Source of the DNA: Candidatus Peribacteria bacterium
Lineage (GTDB): Bacteria; Patescibacteriota; Gracilibacteria; Peribacterales; Peribacteraceae
NCBI GenBank assembly: GCA_016866875.1
Contig: VGKY01000001.1
Span: 120,057-162,882 of the forward strand
Reading direction: 5' to 3'
DNA length: 42,826 nucleotides
The position numbers and the translations under genes are program-made. Each line of letters begins with the position of its first letter. Position 1 is the stretch's first letter. Below are positions 15,322 through 22,616 of the stretch, one piece after another. Under the pieces are notes generated by a model, which did no database searches, was not told the DNA's origin, and saw only the letters and a list, made by a program, of their open reading frames with translations.

Positions 15322-15660
15322 ATGTCCCGTTCCATCAAAAAAGGCCCCTACGTCGACGAGAAGCTTCTCAGCAAGGTCATGAAGATGATCGAGAAGAGCG
15401 AAAAGAAGATCGTCAAGACTTGGGCCAGAGACTGCGATATCCCGCCGGAGTTTGTGGGATTCACCTTCGCGGTTCACAACGGCAAGGAGTTCACGCCCGT
15501 GTATATCACAGAGCAGATGGTTGGTCACAAGCTCGGCGAGTTCTCCTGGACCACGAAGTTCAAAGGTCACGGTGGCAAGATGGCCGAAGGTCAGGCCAAA
15601 GGTGCTGCCATGGCCGGAGCACCAGCAGCCGCTGCTCCTTCACCCGCTCCCGCCAAGTAA
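15322..15660 (+). CDS. rpsS: Ribosomal protein uS19 with Ala/Pro tail
   Basis: A 112-residue S19 starting [16 protein letters not shown], the family-typical start; the upstream open frame from 15184 overlaps rplB and is rejected. The conserved [20 protein letters not shown] (about residues 70-89) is present. The last ~20 residues are Ala/Pro-rich and extend the protein beyond the usual ~92. The leader is a C/T run ending in CCCA. Confidence 0.96.
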   Translation: MSRSIKKGPYVDEKLLSKVMKMIEKSEKKIVKTWARDCDIPPEFVGFTFAVHNGKEFTPVYITEQMVGHKLGEFSWTTKFKGHGGKMAEGQAKGAAMAGAPAAAAPSPAPAK

Positions 15661-15687
15661 TCCATTTGTAACGCCATTCTCACTCCC

Positions 15688-16185
15688 ATGAAAGCTTTCC
15701 TCCACTCCGTTCGCATCGCTCCCAAGAAGGCCAATCTCATTGCCAAGATGATCCGCGGGATGACCGCGGCGGACGCGATGCACGTGCTCACGCGTACCAA
15801 CAAGAAGGCGGCACGGATTCTCGAGGATTTGCTTCGCTCTGCAATGGCGAATGCATCGCACAACGATAAGCAGGATGCCCAGACGCTCGTGGTCCGTACC
15901 ATCGTCGTGAACCAAGGTCAGGCGTATCACCGCGGCGTACCGATGGCTCGCGGTCGCGTTCGACCGATGCGGAAGTTTTTGAGCCACATTGAGTTAGTAT
16001 TGGGACTTCCGGACGATGAAGATTCATCCGGCAAGACGAAAAAGACGAAGAGGACGAAAAAGACTTCATCGGAAAATGATTCACATAATGCCGCAAAAGC
16101 TGTAAAACAAGACGGTGCGTCAGCCTCTCGCCCTGCGCGAAAGGCGGACTCTCCACGTTCCAAGAAATCCTCTTCGTCCTCTTAG
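15688..16185 (+). CDS. rplV: Ribosomal protein uL22 with a ~55-residue low-complexity tail
   Basis: A 165-residue protein in which residues 1-~110 are a normal L22 (IAPKKANLIAKMIRGM, VNQGQAYHRGVPMARGRVRP). The remaining ~55 residues are Lys, Thr and Ser-rich and hold KTKKTKRTKKT, encoded by the same 21-bp repeat as the L4 tail, then an RSKKSSSSS end. L22's C-terminal hairpin lies near the exit tunnel, so a long disordered tail would project from the ribosome surface or be removed. No gene break is visible; the frame is continuous to the TAG at 16183. Confidence 0.95.
   Translation: MKAFLHSVRIAPKKANLIAKMIRGMTAADAMHVLTRTNKKAARILEDLLRSAMANASHNDKQDAQTLVVRTIVVNQGQAYHRGVPMARGRVRPMRKFLSHIELVLGLPDDEDSSGKTKKTKRTKKTSSENDSHNAAKAVKQDGASASRPARKADSPRSKKSSSSS
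16044..16064 (+). repeat. KTKRTKK-coding dispersed repeat, copy in rplV
   Basis: Identical over 21 bases to the rplD copy at 14050-14070; a related GACGAAAAAGACGAAG run lies just before it. Confidence 0.8.
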
Positions 16186-16201
16186 TCTTTTTCGTCCTCT
16201 T
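16185..16201 (-). repeat. KTKRTKK-type repeat, inverted copy between rplV and rpsC
   Basis: GTCTTTTTCGTCCTCTT is the reverse complement of 17 bases of the repeat core, placed just after the rplV stop. With the copy at 16044-16064 it could form a long stem in the mRNA. Confidence 0.7.
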
Positions 16202-16211
16202 ACTCCCTCCC

Positions 16212-16889
16212 ATGGGTCAAAAGGTCAACCCCAACGGCATTCGCATCGGCATCACGCATTCCTGGCCCTCCACATGGTTCGCCCGTGGCAAGAAGTTCCG
16301 TGAACTCTTCGTCCAGGACGTGCAGATCCGCCGCTACATCGGTGAGCGCATGAAGGATGCAGGCATAAGCCAGATCGATATCGATCGTGGCAAGAAGGTG
16401 AGCGTCGCCATTCACACGAGCAAGCCCGGTGTGATCATCGGAAAGCAGGGTGCTGCCATTGAGGAGTTGCGCAAGGATCTCGAGCGACGCTTCGGAGGAT
16501 CTTTCGAGGTGAACATCCAGGAGATCCGCAGCCCCGATACCGACGCTGTCGTCATCGCTGAAACCATCCAGGGTCAGATCGAGCGCCGCATGCCGTACCG
16601 TCGTGCTGCGAAGATGGCGATTGAGAAGGCACTTCAGGCAGGAGCCCTCGGCGTGAAGATCTCCGTGTCCGGTCGTCTCAATGGCGCAGAGATCGCGCGT
16701 TCCGAGTATTTCCGCGAAGGCAACGTGCCATTGCAGACGCTCCGTGCAAACGTACAGATGGCTACGCGTCACGCGGTGACGACCTACGGAACCATCGGAG
16801 TGCAGGTGTGGGTCTACAAGGGGATGGTGTTTAAGAAAGTGCAACAGATGCAGTCGTCTGCCCTCTCTTCCAAAAACGCTACAGAGTAG
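16212..16889 (+). CDS. rpsC: Ribosomal protein uS3
   Basis: A 225-residue S3 with the N-terminal MGQKVNPNGIRIGITHSW and the type II KH motif GVIIGKQGAAIEELRKDL (about residues 74-91). The C-terminal S3 domain ends at GVQVWVYKGMVF, followed by a short tail. Length is normal. It helps form the mRNA entry site on the 30S head. It starts 26 bases after rplV behind CTCCCTCCC, a C/T run with no Shine-Dalgarno. Confidence 0.97.
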   Translation: MGQKVNPNGIRIGITHSWPSTWFARGKKFRELFVQDVQIRRYIGERMKDAGISQIDIDRGKKVSVAIHTSKPGVIIGKQGAAIEELRKDLERRFGGSFEVNIQEIRSPDTDAVVIAETIQGQIERRMPYRRAAKMAIEKALQAGALGVKISVSGRLNGAEIARSEYFREGNVPLQTLRANVQMATRHAVTTYGTIGVQVWVYKGMVFKKVQQMQSSALSSKNATE

Positions 16890-16904
16890 TTCTTCCATTC
16901 ACCC

Positions 16905-17324
16905 ATGCTCGAACCCCAGAAGCTCAAATATCGGAAGCAACACCGCAGGCGTGGTGCGTTCGGAGGGATCGCTACCCGCGGTCACCGCCTTGCTTTCGGC
17001 TCGATTGGTCTGAAGGCCATCACGAGCGGGGAGCTTACGGCACGTCAGCTTGAGGCGGCTCGCCGTGCCATGACCCATGCGGTTGCCCGTGGGGGAAAGA
17101 TTTGGGTGAGGGTATTTCCTCACAATCCCGTGACGAAGAAGGCGGCAGAGGTGCCGATGGGAGCCGGAAAGGGTTCGGTGGAGTACTTCGCCACGATGAT
17201 CAAGCGCGGCGTCATCCTCTTCGAGATGGATGGACTTCCCGAGGCCACTGCTCGCGAAGCACTGCGTCTCGCCGGACACAAGCTTCCGTTCAAGACACGC
17301 GTTATTACCCGTTCCCTCATCTAG
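16905..17324 (+). CDS. rplP: Ribosomal protein uL16
   Basis: A 139-residue L16 of normal length. YRKQHRRRGAF at the N-terminus, the central RVFPHNPVTKKAAEVPMGAG (about residues 67-86) and the C-terminal LPFKTRVITR are all conserved. It binds near the A-site tRNA elbow. The start after TTCCATTCACCC again lacks a Shine-Dalgarno. Confidence 0.97.
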   Translation: MLEPQKLKYRKQHRRRGAFGGIATRGHRLAFGSIGLKAITSGELTARQLEAARRAMTHAVARGGKIWVRVFPHNPVTKKAAEVPMGAGKGSVEYFATMIKRGVILFEMDGLPEATAREALRLAGHKLPFKTRVITRSLI

Positions 17325-17327
17325 TCC

Positions 17328-17615
17328 ATGGCCACACTTCCCACCATTGCCGAAGTGCGCAAAATGAGCGTGGCGGATTTGCGAGCTGAAGTCGCGACGA
17401 TCCGTCGCGAGGCAGCCGTGGTTCGTCTGGGCACGGAGCTGAGCAAGGAGAAGGACACCTCGAAGATCCGCAAGCTTCGCAGGCACATGGCACAGCTGCT
17501 CACGGTTCTTCAGGAGAAGGTAGGAATGGAAGAAAAGCCAGGAAGGGCAGGAAATTCTGCAACGAAACCTTTGTCCAAGAAGTCTAAAGCCTCTACAATC
17601 CCCGCTCGCGCATGA
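17328..17615 (+). CDS. rpmC: Ribosomal protein uL29 with repeat-derived tail
   Basis: A 95-residue protein; L29 usually has 60-70. Residues ~5-65 are the L29 helical hairpin ([17 protein letters not shown], and [16 protein letters not shown]). The last ~28 residues ([15 protein letters not shown] onward) are encoded in part by the GGCAGGAAGGGCA-family repeat. It starts 3 bases after rplP and its stop overlaps the rpsQ start by 4 bases. Confidence 0.93.
   Translation: MATLPTIAEVRKMSVADLRAEVATIRREAAVVRLGTELSKEKDTSKIRKLRRHMAQLLTVLQEKVGMEEKPGRAGNSATKPLSKKSKASTIPARA
17538..17555 (+). repeat. Dispersed repeat, GGCAGGAAGGGCA family (copy in rpmC)
   Basis: CCAGGAAGGGCAGGAAAT here matches, with one base change, 31190-31207 in rplQ and the minus strand at 1969-1990. 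It encodes part of the non-conserved L29 tail. Confidence 0.55.
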
Positions 17616-17944
17616 GAACCAAACAAGGCGTCATCACATCGGCAAAGATGCAGCGCACCGTAACGGTGACGGTGCACCGTCTCGTGTACCACCCGCTCTA
17701 CAAAAAGCGCTTCCGCAGGAGCAAGAAGTTCCTCGCGGACATCGGCACATTCCATGATCTCTACGTGGGTGACACGGTCGAGATCACGGAGTGCCGACCG
17801 CTGAGCAAGCGCAAGTGCTTCCGCGTGACTGACGTGCTGAAGCGCGCGCCTCGTGTCAGTGACATTGCCGAAGACAGCGCTGTAGAGGGCGTCATGCGTC
17901 ATCGCAAGAAGACAGCAGAATCTTCCGATACCTCCGCACAATGA
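17612..17944 (+). CDS. rpsQ: Ribosomal protein uS17
   Basis: A 110-residue S17 (usual length ~85). [29 protein letters not shown] is the core beta-barrel start (shown in two parts: [23 protein letters not shown]), followed by [24 protein letters not shown] (core: ITECRPLSK). The extra C-terminal ~25 residues are polar and unconserved. It overlaps rpmC and rplN by 4 bases each, so it is likely translated by coupling. Confidence 0.95.
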   Translation: MRTKQGVITSAKMQRTVTVTVHRLVYHPLYKKRFRRSKKFLADIGTFHDLYVGDTVEITECRPLSKRKCFRVTDVLKRAPRVSDIAEDSAVEGVMRHRKKTAESSDTSAQ

Positions 17945-18309
17945 TTCAGCAGCAGTCCATCCTCAATGTGGCAGATAACACGGGCGCGAAGACCGCTATG
18001 TGCATCAAAGTGCTCGGAGGCACGCGTCGTCGCTACGCGCACATCGGCGACGTGATCGTCATCGCTGTGAAGACCGCCGCTCCCCGCGGAACGGTGCGCA
18101 AGAAAGCCATTGAGCAAGCAGTCATCGTCCGCACGCGCAACATGACGCGTCGCAAGGACGGTAGCGGTGTGCGCTTCGATGACAATGCCTGCGTGATCAT
18201 TCAGAAGGACGGTATGCCCAAGGGCACCCGTGTCTTCGGTCCCGTTGCCAGGGAACTCCGTGGCAAGGGCTACCAAAAAATTATTTCTCTAGCCCCCGAT
18301 GTTCTCTAG
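17941..18309 (+). CDS. rplN: Ribosomal protein uL14
   Basis: A 122-residue L14 of exact family length, starting [17 protein letters not shown]. The [20 protein letters not shown] segment and the C-terminal [13 protein letters not shown] are conserved. It overlaps rpsQ as ATGA. L14 sits at the subunit interface and binds RsfS. Confidence 0.97.
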   Translation: MIQQQSILNVADNTGAKTAMCIKVLGGTRRRYAHIGDVIVIAVKTAAPRGTVRKKAIEQAVIVRTRNMTRRKDGSGVRFDDNACVIIQKDGMPKGTRVFGPVARELRGKGYQKIISLAPDVL

Positions 18310-18318
18310 CTTCCTCTC

Positions 18319-18861
18319 ATGAGAAAGATCCGTACCGGCGACTCCGTCGTCGTCATCTCCGGCAAGGACAAGGGCAAGACGGGTACCGTCCTCAAGGTGC
18401 TCCCTGAGGTGCAGCGCGTCGTGGTCGCAGATATCAATATCCGCACGCGCCATGTTCCCAAGAATCCGAGCCGACCGGGTCAGATCCTCAAGTACGAGGC
18501 CTCCATCCACTGGAGCAACGTCATGCTCATCGATCCCAAGAGCAAGAAGCGCACGCGCGTTGGATTCCGCTTTGATGAGAAGGGGCGCGCACAGCGCATC
18601 GCCCGGAAGGGCGGGGAAGTGCTGACGTCAGTGAAAGCGCAGCCTGCGAAGAAGAAGGCAGCTCCCGCGCCGCAGACCACAGCCTCTTCCAAGGCTCCCG
18701 CAGACGCAAAGAAGGGACCGTTCTGGAAGAAGCTCGGCTTCGGTTCTGCGGAGATGGCCGCTCGCGCTGAGGTGGAGGGTGCGACGCACATGCAGGAGGA
18801 TCACTCCGTACCCGATCAGCTTGAGCGCCAGACCGGTCGTTCCCATTCCCGTGGTTCGTAA
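18319..18861 (+). CDS. rplX: Ribosomal protein uL24 with a ~75-residue extension
   Basis: A 180-residue protein against the usual ~105. The KOW motif is at the N-terminus (RTGDSVVVISGKDKGKTGTV, residues ~5-24), and NPSRPGQILKYEASIHWSNV marks the end of the conserved core. The tail is Ala/Lys/Pro-rich, then contains FWKKLGFGSAEM and an acidic/polar end. No repeat copy was recognised in this tail, so it differs in origin from those of L4, L22 and L29. Confidence 0.94.
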   Translation: MRKIRTGDSVVVISGKDKGKTGTVLKVLPEVQRVVVADINIRTRHVPKNPSRPGQILKYEASIHWSNVMLIDPKSKKRTRVGFRFDEKGRAQRIARKGGEVLTSVKAQPAKKKAAPAPQTTASSKAPADAKKGPFWKKLGFGSAEMAARAEVEGATHMQEDHSVPDQLERQTGRSHSRGS

Positions 18862-18864
18862 TCT

Positions 18865-19446
18865 ATGGCAAAAGCAGCTTCCCCATCGGCATATGCGACA
18901 CTCCATGACAGGCTCCGCGGCCCGATCCGTGAGGCGCTGAAGCAGGAGCTCAAGATCACCAACGCCATGGCCCTTCCGCACATCGAGAAGGTCATCGTGA
19001 ACGTGGGGATCAATAAGTCCAAAATGGACAGCAAGGAGCTCCATGAGTACATCGCAGACAGTCTTGGGAAGATCACGGGTATGAAACCGGTCTTCACCCG
19101 CGCACGCATTGCCATTTCCAACTTCAAGACACGCAAGGGCCTCGTGGTTGGTGCCAAGGTGACGCTTCGAGGCAAGCGCATGGAAGAATTCCTCGATCGT
19201 CTCGTGAGCATCTCCCTTCCGCGCATCCGCGACTTCCGTGGACTGCCCACCAAGCTCGATGGTCAGGGGAACTACGCGATTGGTCTCAAGGATCACACGA
19301 TCTTCCCGGAGATCGCTCCTCCCGAGGCGGGAAAGATCTTCGGTATGCAGATCCAGATCTCCCTCCGCAATGCTACCGATGCCTCTGCCACTGCGCTCCT
19401 GAAGCACATTGGCATGCCCTTTAAACCCTCTACCAAGCGTCCGTAA
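18865..19446 (+). CDS. rplE: Ribosomal protein uL5
   Basis: A 193-residue L5 (usual ~180). Conserved parts are PHIEKVIVNVGINKS, the ITGMKPVFTRARIAISNFKTR region (core: GMKPVFTRAR) and FRGLPTKLDGQGNYAIGLKD. It contacts 5S rRNA and the P-site tRNA. It starts 3 bases after rplX; the short N-terminal extension (MAKAASPSAY) is unconserved. Confidence 0.97.
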   Translation: MAKAASPSAYATLHDRLRGPIREALKQELKITNAMALPHIEKVIVNVGINKSKMDSKELHEYIADSLGKITGMKPVFTRARIAISNFKTRKGLVVGAKVTLRGKRMEEFLDRLVSISLPRIRDFRGLPTKLDGQGNYAIGLKDHTIFPEIAPPEAGKIFGMQIQISLRNATDASATALLKHIGMPFKPSTKRP

Positions 19447-19467
19447 ACCTTTCGCCCTCTCTTTTCT

Positions 19468-19692
19468 ATGGCACGTAAGTCCATCGTCCACAGCCAGCGC
19501 ACCCGACTCAAGAAGTATCTTGCTACGAAGGCACAGGGCAAGAAGCCGGAGTTTCCCACCAGGATCTACAACCGTTGCACGCTCTGCAATCGTCGGCATG
19601 GCTACATGCGCTTCTTTGGCATCTGCCGCATCTGCTTCCGGGAGCTTGCGTGTGAGGGATTGATCCCCGGCATCAAGAAGTCTTCTTGGTAA
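19468..19692 (+). CDS. rpsN: Ribosomal protein uS14, zinc-binding short form
   Basis: A 74-residue S14 of the zinc-binding type: [20 protein letters not shown] supplies the two CxxC pairs. The family usually has 61 residues; the extra residues are N-terminal of the zinc knuckle. The leader is CCCTCTCTTTTCT, with no Shine-Dalgarno. Confidence 0.96.
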   Translation: MARKSIVHSQRTRLKKYLATKAQGKKPEFPTRIYNRCTLCNRRHGYMRFFGICRICFRELACEGLIPGIKKSSW

Positions 19693-19768
19693 CGTTTGTT
19701 CGCTTTTTCGTTTCTTCGCACCCCAATCTTCCTCATAATCAGCATCACCTCTCTCTTATTGTCACCTC

Positions 19769-20158
19769 ATGTCCCCCGTCACAGACCCCATCGGCGATCT
19801 CCTCACCCGGATGCGTAACGCGCAAGCTGCCCGCAGCCTGCGCTGCTCTGCGCCTTACTCCGGTATCAAGCATGAACTCCTTCAGCTTTTGAAGAAGGAG
19901 GGGTGGATCGCCGATGTGGCCGTCGAGGGCGATGCTCCTTTCCAGGATCTCATCGTCACCTTCGCTGCAGATAAGCCGCGCCTCACTATTGCGCGCGTTT
20001 CCAAGCCCGGTCGCCGCGCTTACAGCGGAGTCGATGGTCTCAAGCCCGTCCTCCATGGATTCGGCGTCGCCATCCTCACGACGAGTAAGGGGCTCATGAC
20101 CGACAAGGAAGCCCGCAAGCAGAAGGTCGGTGGCGAAGTTCTCTGTACCATTTCCTGA
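19769..20158 (+). CDS. rpsH: Ribosomal protein uS8
   Basis: A 129-residue S8 of normal length, starting with the typical DPIGDLLTRMRNAQ. The C-terminal TSKGLMTDKEARKQKVGGEV is the conserved 16S-binding part. The 76-base gap before it is strongly C/T-rich and shows no repeat, promoter or Shine-Dalgarno that I can support. Confidence 0.97.
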   Translation: MSPVTDPIGDLLTRMRNAQAARSLRCSAPYSGIKHELLQLLKKEGWIADVAVEGDAPFQDLIVTFAADKPRLTIARVSKPGRRAYSGVDGLKPVLHGFGVAILTTSKGLMTDKEARKQKVGGEVLCTIS

Positions 20159-20169
20159 TTCTCAAACCC

Positions 20170-20733
20170 ATGTCTCGTATTGGTCGCAAACCAGTGGCTC
20201 TCCCCGGCGGCGTCTCGGCGACCCTCTCCGGTCGTACGGTGAAGGTGAAGGGGCCTAAGGGCGAGCTCGACTACGCGTTTCTTCCGGAAGTCAGTGTGAC
20301 GATCGACGGAAGCACCGTGACAGTCGCTCGTATCGACGATTCCGCAAACGCCAAGGCGAGACACGGACTCACCCGCCAGCTCATCGCCAATATGGCCGTC
20401 GGCGTGAGCCAGGGCTACAGCAAGAAGCTCGAGATCATCGGCGTGGGATACAAGGCGCAGGTGAAGGGCAAGACCTTGGTCTTGAACCTCGGACACAGCC
20501 ACCCCATTGATTTCGCCATTCCCGAAGGCATTGCGATCGCTCAGGACGAGAAGAACAAGAACTTCCTCACGATCAGCGGCTGCGACAAGCAGCTTGTGGG
20601 CCAGACGGCCGCTGTGATCCGCGGTCTTCGACCTCCAGAGCCTTACAAGGGCAAGGGCATCCGTTACAGCGATGAGTTTGTCCGCCGCAAGCCAGGTAAG
20701 GCCGCCGTAAAGGCTGGCGCTGCAGCCGCTTAG
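20170..20733 (+). CDS. rplF: Ribosomal protein uL6
   Basis: A 187-residue L6 (usual ~178). MSRIGRKPVALPGGVSA is the family N-terminus, and GYSKKLEIIGVGYKAQVKGK and RPPEPYKGKGIRYSDE are conserved. The last ~12 residues are an Ala-rich extension. It starts 11 bases after rpsH. Confidence 0.97.
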   Translation: MSRIGRKPVALPGGVSATLSGRTVKVKGPKGELDYAFLPEVSVTIDGSTVTVARIDDSANAKARHGLTRQLIANMAVGVSQGYSKKLEIIGVGYKAQVKGKTLVLNLGHSHPIDFAIPEGIAIAQDEKNKNFLTISGCDKQLVGQTAAVIRGLRPPEPYKGKGIRYSDEFVRRKPGKAAVKAGAAAA

Positions 20734-20746
20734 TCATCATTCGCCC

Positions 20747-21091
20747 ATGCGTCACCCCTCGTTCACCCACCGGCTCCAGAGAAAGCGTCGCATCCGCGCA
20801 CGCATCTCCGGCACAGCGAAGCGTCCGCGCTTCACGGTCTATCGCAGCCACACACAGATCACGGCTCAGGTGATCGATGACGTCGCTGGCAAGACGATCG
20901 TATCCGGTTCTACGCGCGAGGCGAAATCCAAGCCCAACAAAGAGGGTGCGAAGAAGCTCGGTGAGCTCATCGCCAAGAAGTCGAAAGAGCACAAGATCTC
21001 CGCCGTCGTCTTTGATCGCAATGGCTACAAGTACCACGGATGCATCAAGGAAGTCGCCGATGCCGCGCGCGAAGCCGGCTTACAATTCTAG
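20747..21091 (+). CDS. rplR: Ribosomal protein uL18
   Basis: A 114-residue L18 of normal length (RKRRIRARISGTAKRPRFTV, VVFDRNGYKYHGCIKEVADA). It binds 5S rRNA with L5. The start follows ATTCGCCC, another C-ending leader. Confidence 0.97.
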   Translation: MRHPSFTHRLQRKRRIRARISGTAKRPRFTVYRSHTQITAQVIDDVAGKTIVSGSTREAKSKPNKEGAKKLGELIAKKSKEHKISAVVFDRNGYKYHGCIKEVADAAREAGLQF

Positions 21092-21118
21092 CCCCCACTT
21101 CCCGATTCCCTTTCTCTC

Positions 21119-21742
21119 ATGGTTGCCAAGTCTTCCCGTCCCGATCGCAAGCGCAATGATCGCCGCCAGCGCGAACCCTCCGAGTTTGAGGAGGTGACGC
21201 TCTCCGTCGACCGCGTGACGCGTGTGGTGAAGGGTGGACGTCGCATGCGTTTCCGCGCGATCGTCGTTGCAGGGAACAAGAAGGGCAAGGTTGGGCTCGG
21301 CACGGGCAAGGCTGCAGAAGTGCAGGCTGCGGTGCAGAAGGCTGCCAAGGCAGCGCGCAGGAACATGATTCGCATCCCGCTTCTCGATGGCACGATCCCG
21401 CATGCCATTGATCTCAAGTTCAAGTCGGCAAAGATCCGCATCCTTCCGGCACGTCCGGGTACGGGGGTGATCGCCGGCGGTGCACTCCGTGTCGTCTTCG
21501 ATGCTGCGGGTATCAAAAATGTTCTCTCCAAGCGCTACGGAACGCGTAACAAACTCGTCAACGCCCAGGCAGTGATGATGGCTCTGAAGCAATTGCGTGG
21601 TCGTCCGGAGCATTTCAAAGAGGAGGCAAAGCCGACTGTTACCGATGCCGATGCTGCAGCTTTGGAGACAGAGCGCGGCAATGCAGGCGTGAAGGAAATC
21701 AGCCGCAGTCAGATCGATAAAGAGGGGAACCTCACGGCGTGA
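21119..21742 (+). CDS. rpsE: Ribosomal protein uS5
   Basis: A 207-residue S5 (usual ~165). The N-terminal domain has VTRVVKGGRRMRFRAIVVAG and the C-terminal one VIAGGALRVVFDAAGIKNVL. About 35 unconserved residues follow the core. It is the last gene of this block: rpmD, which normally follows, is absent, and a weak terminator and repeats follow instead. Confidence 0.97.
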   Translation: MVAKSSRPDRKRNDRRQREPSEFEEVTLSVDRVTRVVKGGRRMRFRAIVVAGNKKGKVGLGTGKAAEVQAAVQKAAKAARRNMIRIPLLDGTIPHAIDLKFKSAKIRILPARPGTGVIAGGALRVVFDAAGIKNVLSKRYGTRNKLVNAQAVMMALKQLRGRPEHFKEEAKPTVTDADAAALETERGNAGVKEISRSQIDKEGNLTA

Positions 21743-21747
21743 GAGAC

Positions 21748-21762
21748 AACCCTCCGGGTTTT
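21748..21762 (+). terminator. Weak intrinsic terminator after rpsE
   Basis: AACCC-TCC-GGGTT is followed by TT only. The stem is short and the T-run poor, so this may only slow the polymerase. It lies 5 bases after the rpsE stop. Confidence 0.35.
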
Positions 21763-21853
21763 CTCCACGGGCTCTCTTTCCGGCAATGTGGCCGCTCCAG
21801 CCCAGCGGAGCTTGCCTTCGCGGCGTTTATTTATGGGATGATTTATAACGTGA

Positions 21854-21873
21854 GCGTACGATTCTTCGTGCGC
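21854..21873. repeat. GCGCACGA palindrome family, copy A
   Basis: GCGTACGATTCTTCGTGCGC, one base different from copy B. It can fold as a hairpin with arms GCGCACGA/TCGTGCGC. Confidence 0.75.
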
Positions 21874-21890
21874 CCCGTTCCATCATCCCA

Positions 21891-21910
21891 GCGCACGATT
21901 CTTCGTGCGC
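21891..21910. repeat. GCGCACGA palindrome family, copy B
   Basis: GCGCACGATTCTTCGTGCGC is an exact reverse complement of the copy at 32074-32093, more than 10 kb away. Confidence 0.8.
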
Positions 21911-21994
21911 GATGCGTAACGGCGCTTTTCCAGAGCGACCGGATTTTTTTTCGAAAAGCAGAAGCCCCGTGATCGCTTGCGTATCTGATCATTG

Positions 21995-22015
21995 CCCTCT
22001 CCCTGTGGGAGAGGG
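21995..22015. repeat. CCCTCTCCC/GGGAGAGGG hairpin before the DJ-1 gene
   Basis: Nine-base arms with a TGT loop. It is followed by TAGGGTGAGGGG and the GTG start of the DJ-1 gene at 22028, so the repeat lies where the ribosome would bind and offers a purine-rich run there. Confidence 0.7.
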
Positions 22016-22027
22016 TAGGGTGAGGGG

Positions 22028-22546
22028 GTGCGTACAGCTCTCCTCATTGTCGCCCAACAAGGCTTCCAGGATCTCGAGTACGAAGGTACGCGGAAGGGAT
22101 TAACCGATGCAGGATTCGCCGTGGTCATTGGCAGCAAAGCAAAGGGGCTGTGTACAGGAAAGTTCGGCGAGAAGATCAGTGCCATAGTTGCACTGCAGGA
22201 TGTCGTCGTAGAAGATTACGACCGTATCGCTTTCATCGGTGGGCCCGGAGCGGCGGCATTCGCTTCCGATCCTGAGGCACTGAAGATCGCCAACGATACG
22301 GTACGTGCCGGTCTGCCGCTTGGGGCAATCTGCATCGCTCCGACGATTCTCGCGAAGGCGAGAGTTCTCGATGGAAAGAGGGCGACTATTTGGGATGACG
22401 GCGAAGGAACGCAAGTGCGCTTACTCGAACAGATGGGGGCGACCTACACGGGCGATACCGTGACCGTCGACGGGTTGATCGTCACCGGCAATGGCCCAGA
22501 GGCAGCGGAGGAGTTTGGAAGGGCGTTTGCTGCGGTAGATGCTTGA
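22028..22546 (+). CDS. DJ-1/PfpI family protein
   Basis: A 172-residue DJ-1/PfpI protein of standard length. ALLIVAQQGFQDLEY is the N-terminal strand with the conserved Glu region, and GAICIAPTILAKARVLDGKR (about residues 98-117) carries the nucleophile-elbow Cys with a following Ala-Pro in place of the peptidase His. TGNGPEAAEEFGRAF closes the fold. Members act as glyoxalases, chaperones or proteases; which applies here cannot be told. The start is GTG right after a dispersed hairpin. It interrupts the ribosomal cluster between rpsE and rplO. Confidence 0.88.
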   Translation: MRTALLIVAQQGFQDLEYEGTRKGLTDAGFAVVIGSKAKGLCTGKFGEKISAIVALQDVVVEDYDRIAFIGGPGAAAFASDPEALKIANDTVRAGLPLGAICIAPTILAKARVLDGKRATIWDDGEGTQVRLLEQMGATYTGDTVTVDGLIVTGNGPEAAEEFGRAFAAVDA

Positions 22547-22558
22547 GCATCGTTCCGT

Positions 22559-22582
22559 AGCGGAGGTTCATGAACCTCCGCT
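22559..22582. repeat. Perfect 24-bp palindrome after the DJ-1 gene
   Basis: AGCGGAGGTTCA followed by its exact reverse complement. It has no T-run, so it may be a processing or attenuation structure between the two convergent genes, not a normal terminator. Confidence 0.7.
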
Positions 22583-22593
22583 GACAGGGAATC

Positions 22594-22616
22594 AAAAACC
22601 CCGCAAGGGGCGGGGG
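22594..22616 (-). terminator. Intrinsic terminator of the SLH-CAP gene
   Basis: On the minus strand CCCCGC-CCCTT-GCGGGG is followed by TTTTT. It begins directly after the stop codon at 22617-22619. It is the best intrinsic terminator in the window. Confidence 0.8.

Noticed and set aside
7428-16201. Use of an alternative genetic code (UGA as Gly), as in some candidate phyla
   Set aside because: TGA ends many genes at the expected place (rplC, the Wzt-like gene, SLH-CAP), including ATGA overlaps, so the standard bacterial code fits.
18628-19599. Long minus-strand frame across rplX, rplE and rpsN
   Set aside because: It is a shadow of three well-conserved ribosomal genes.
21739-21972. 77-residue open frame after rpsE
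   Set aside because: It lies across two copies of a palindromic repeat and has no recognisable protein pattern.
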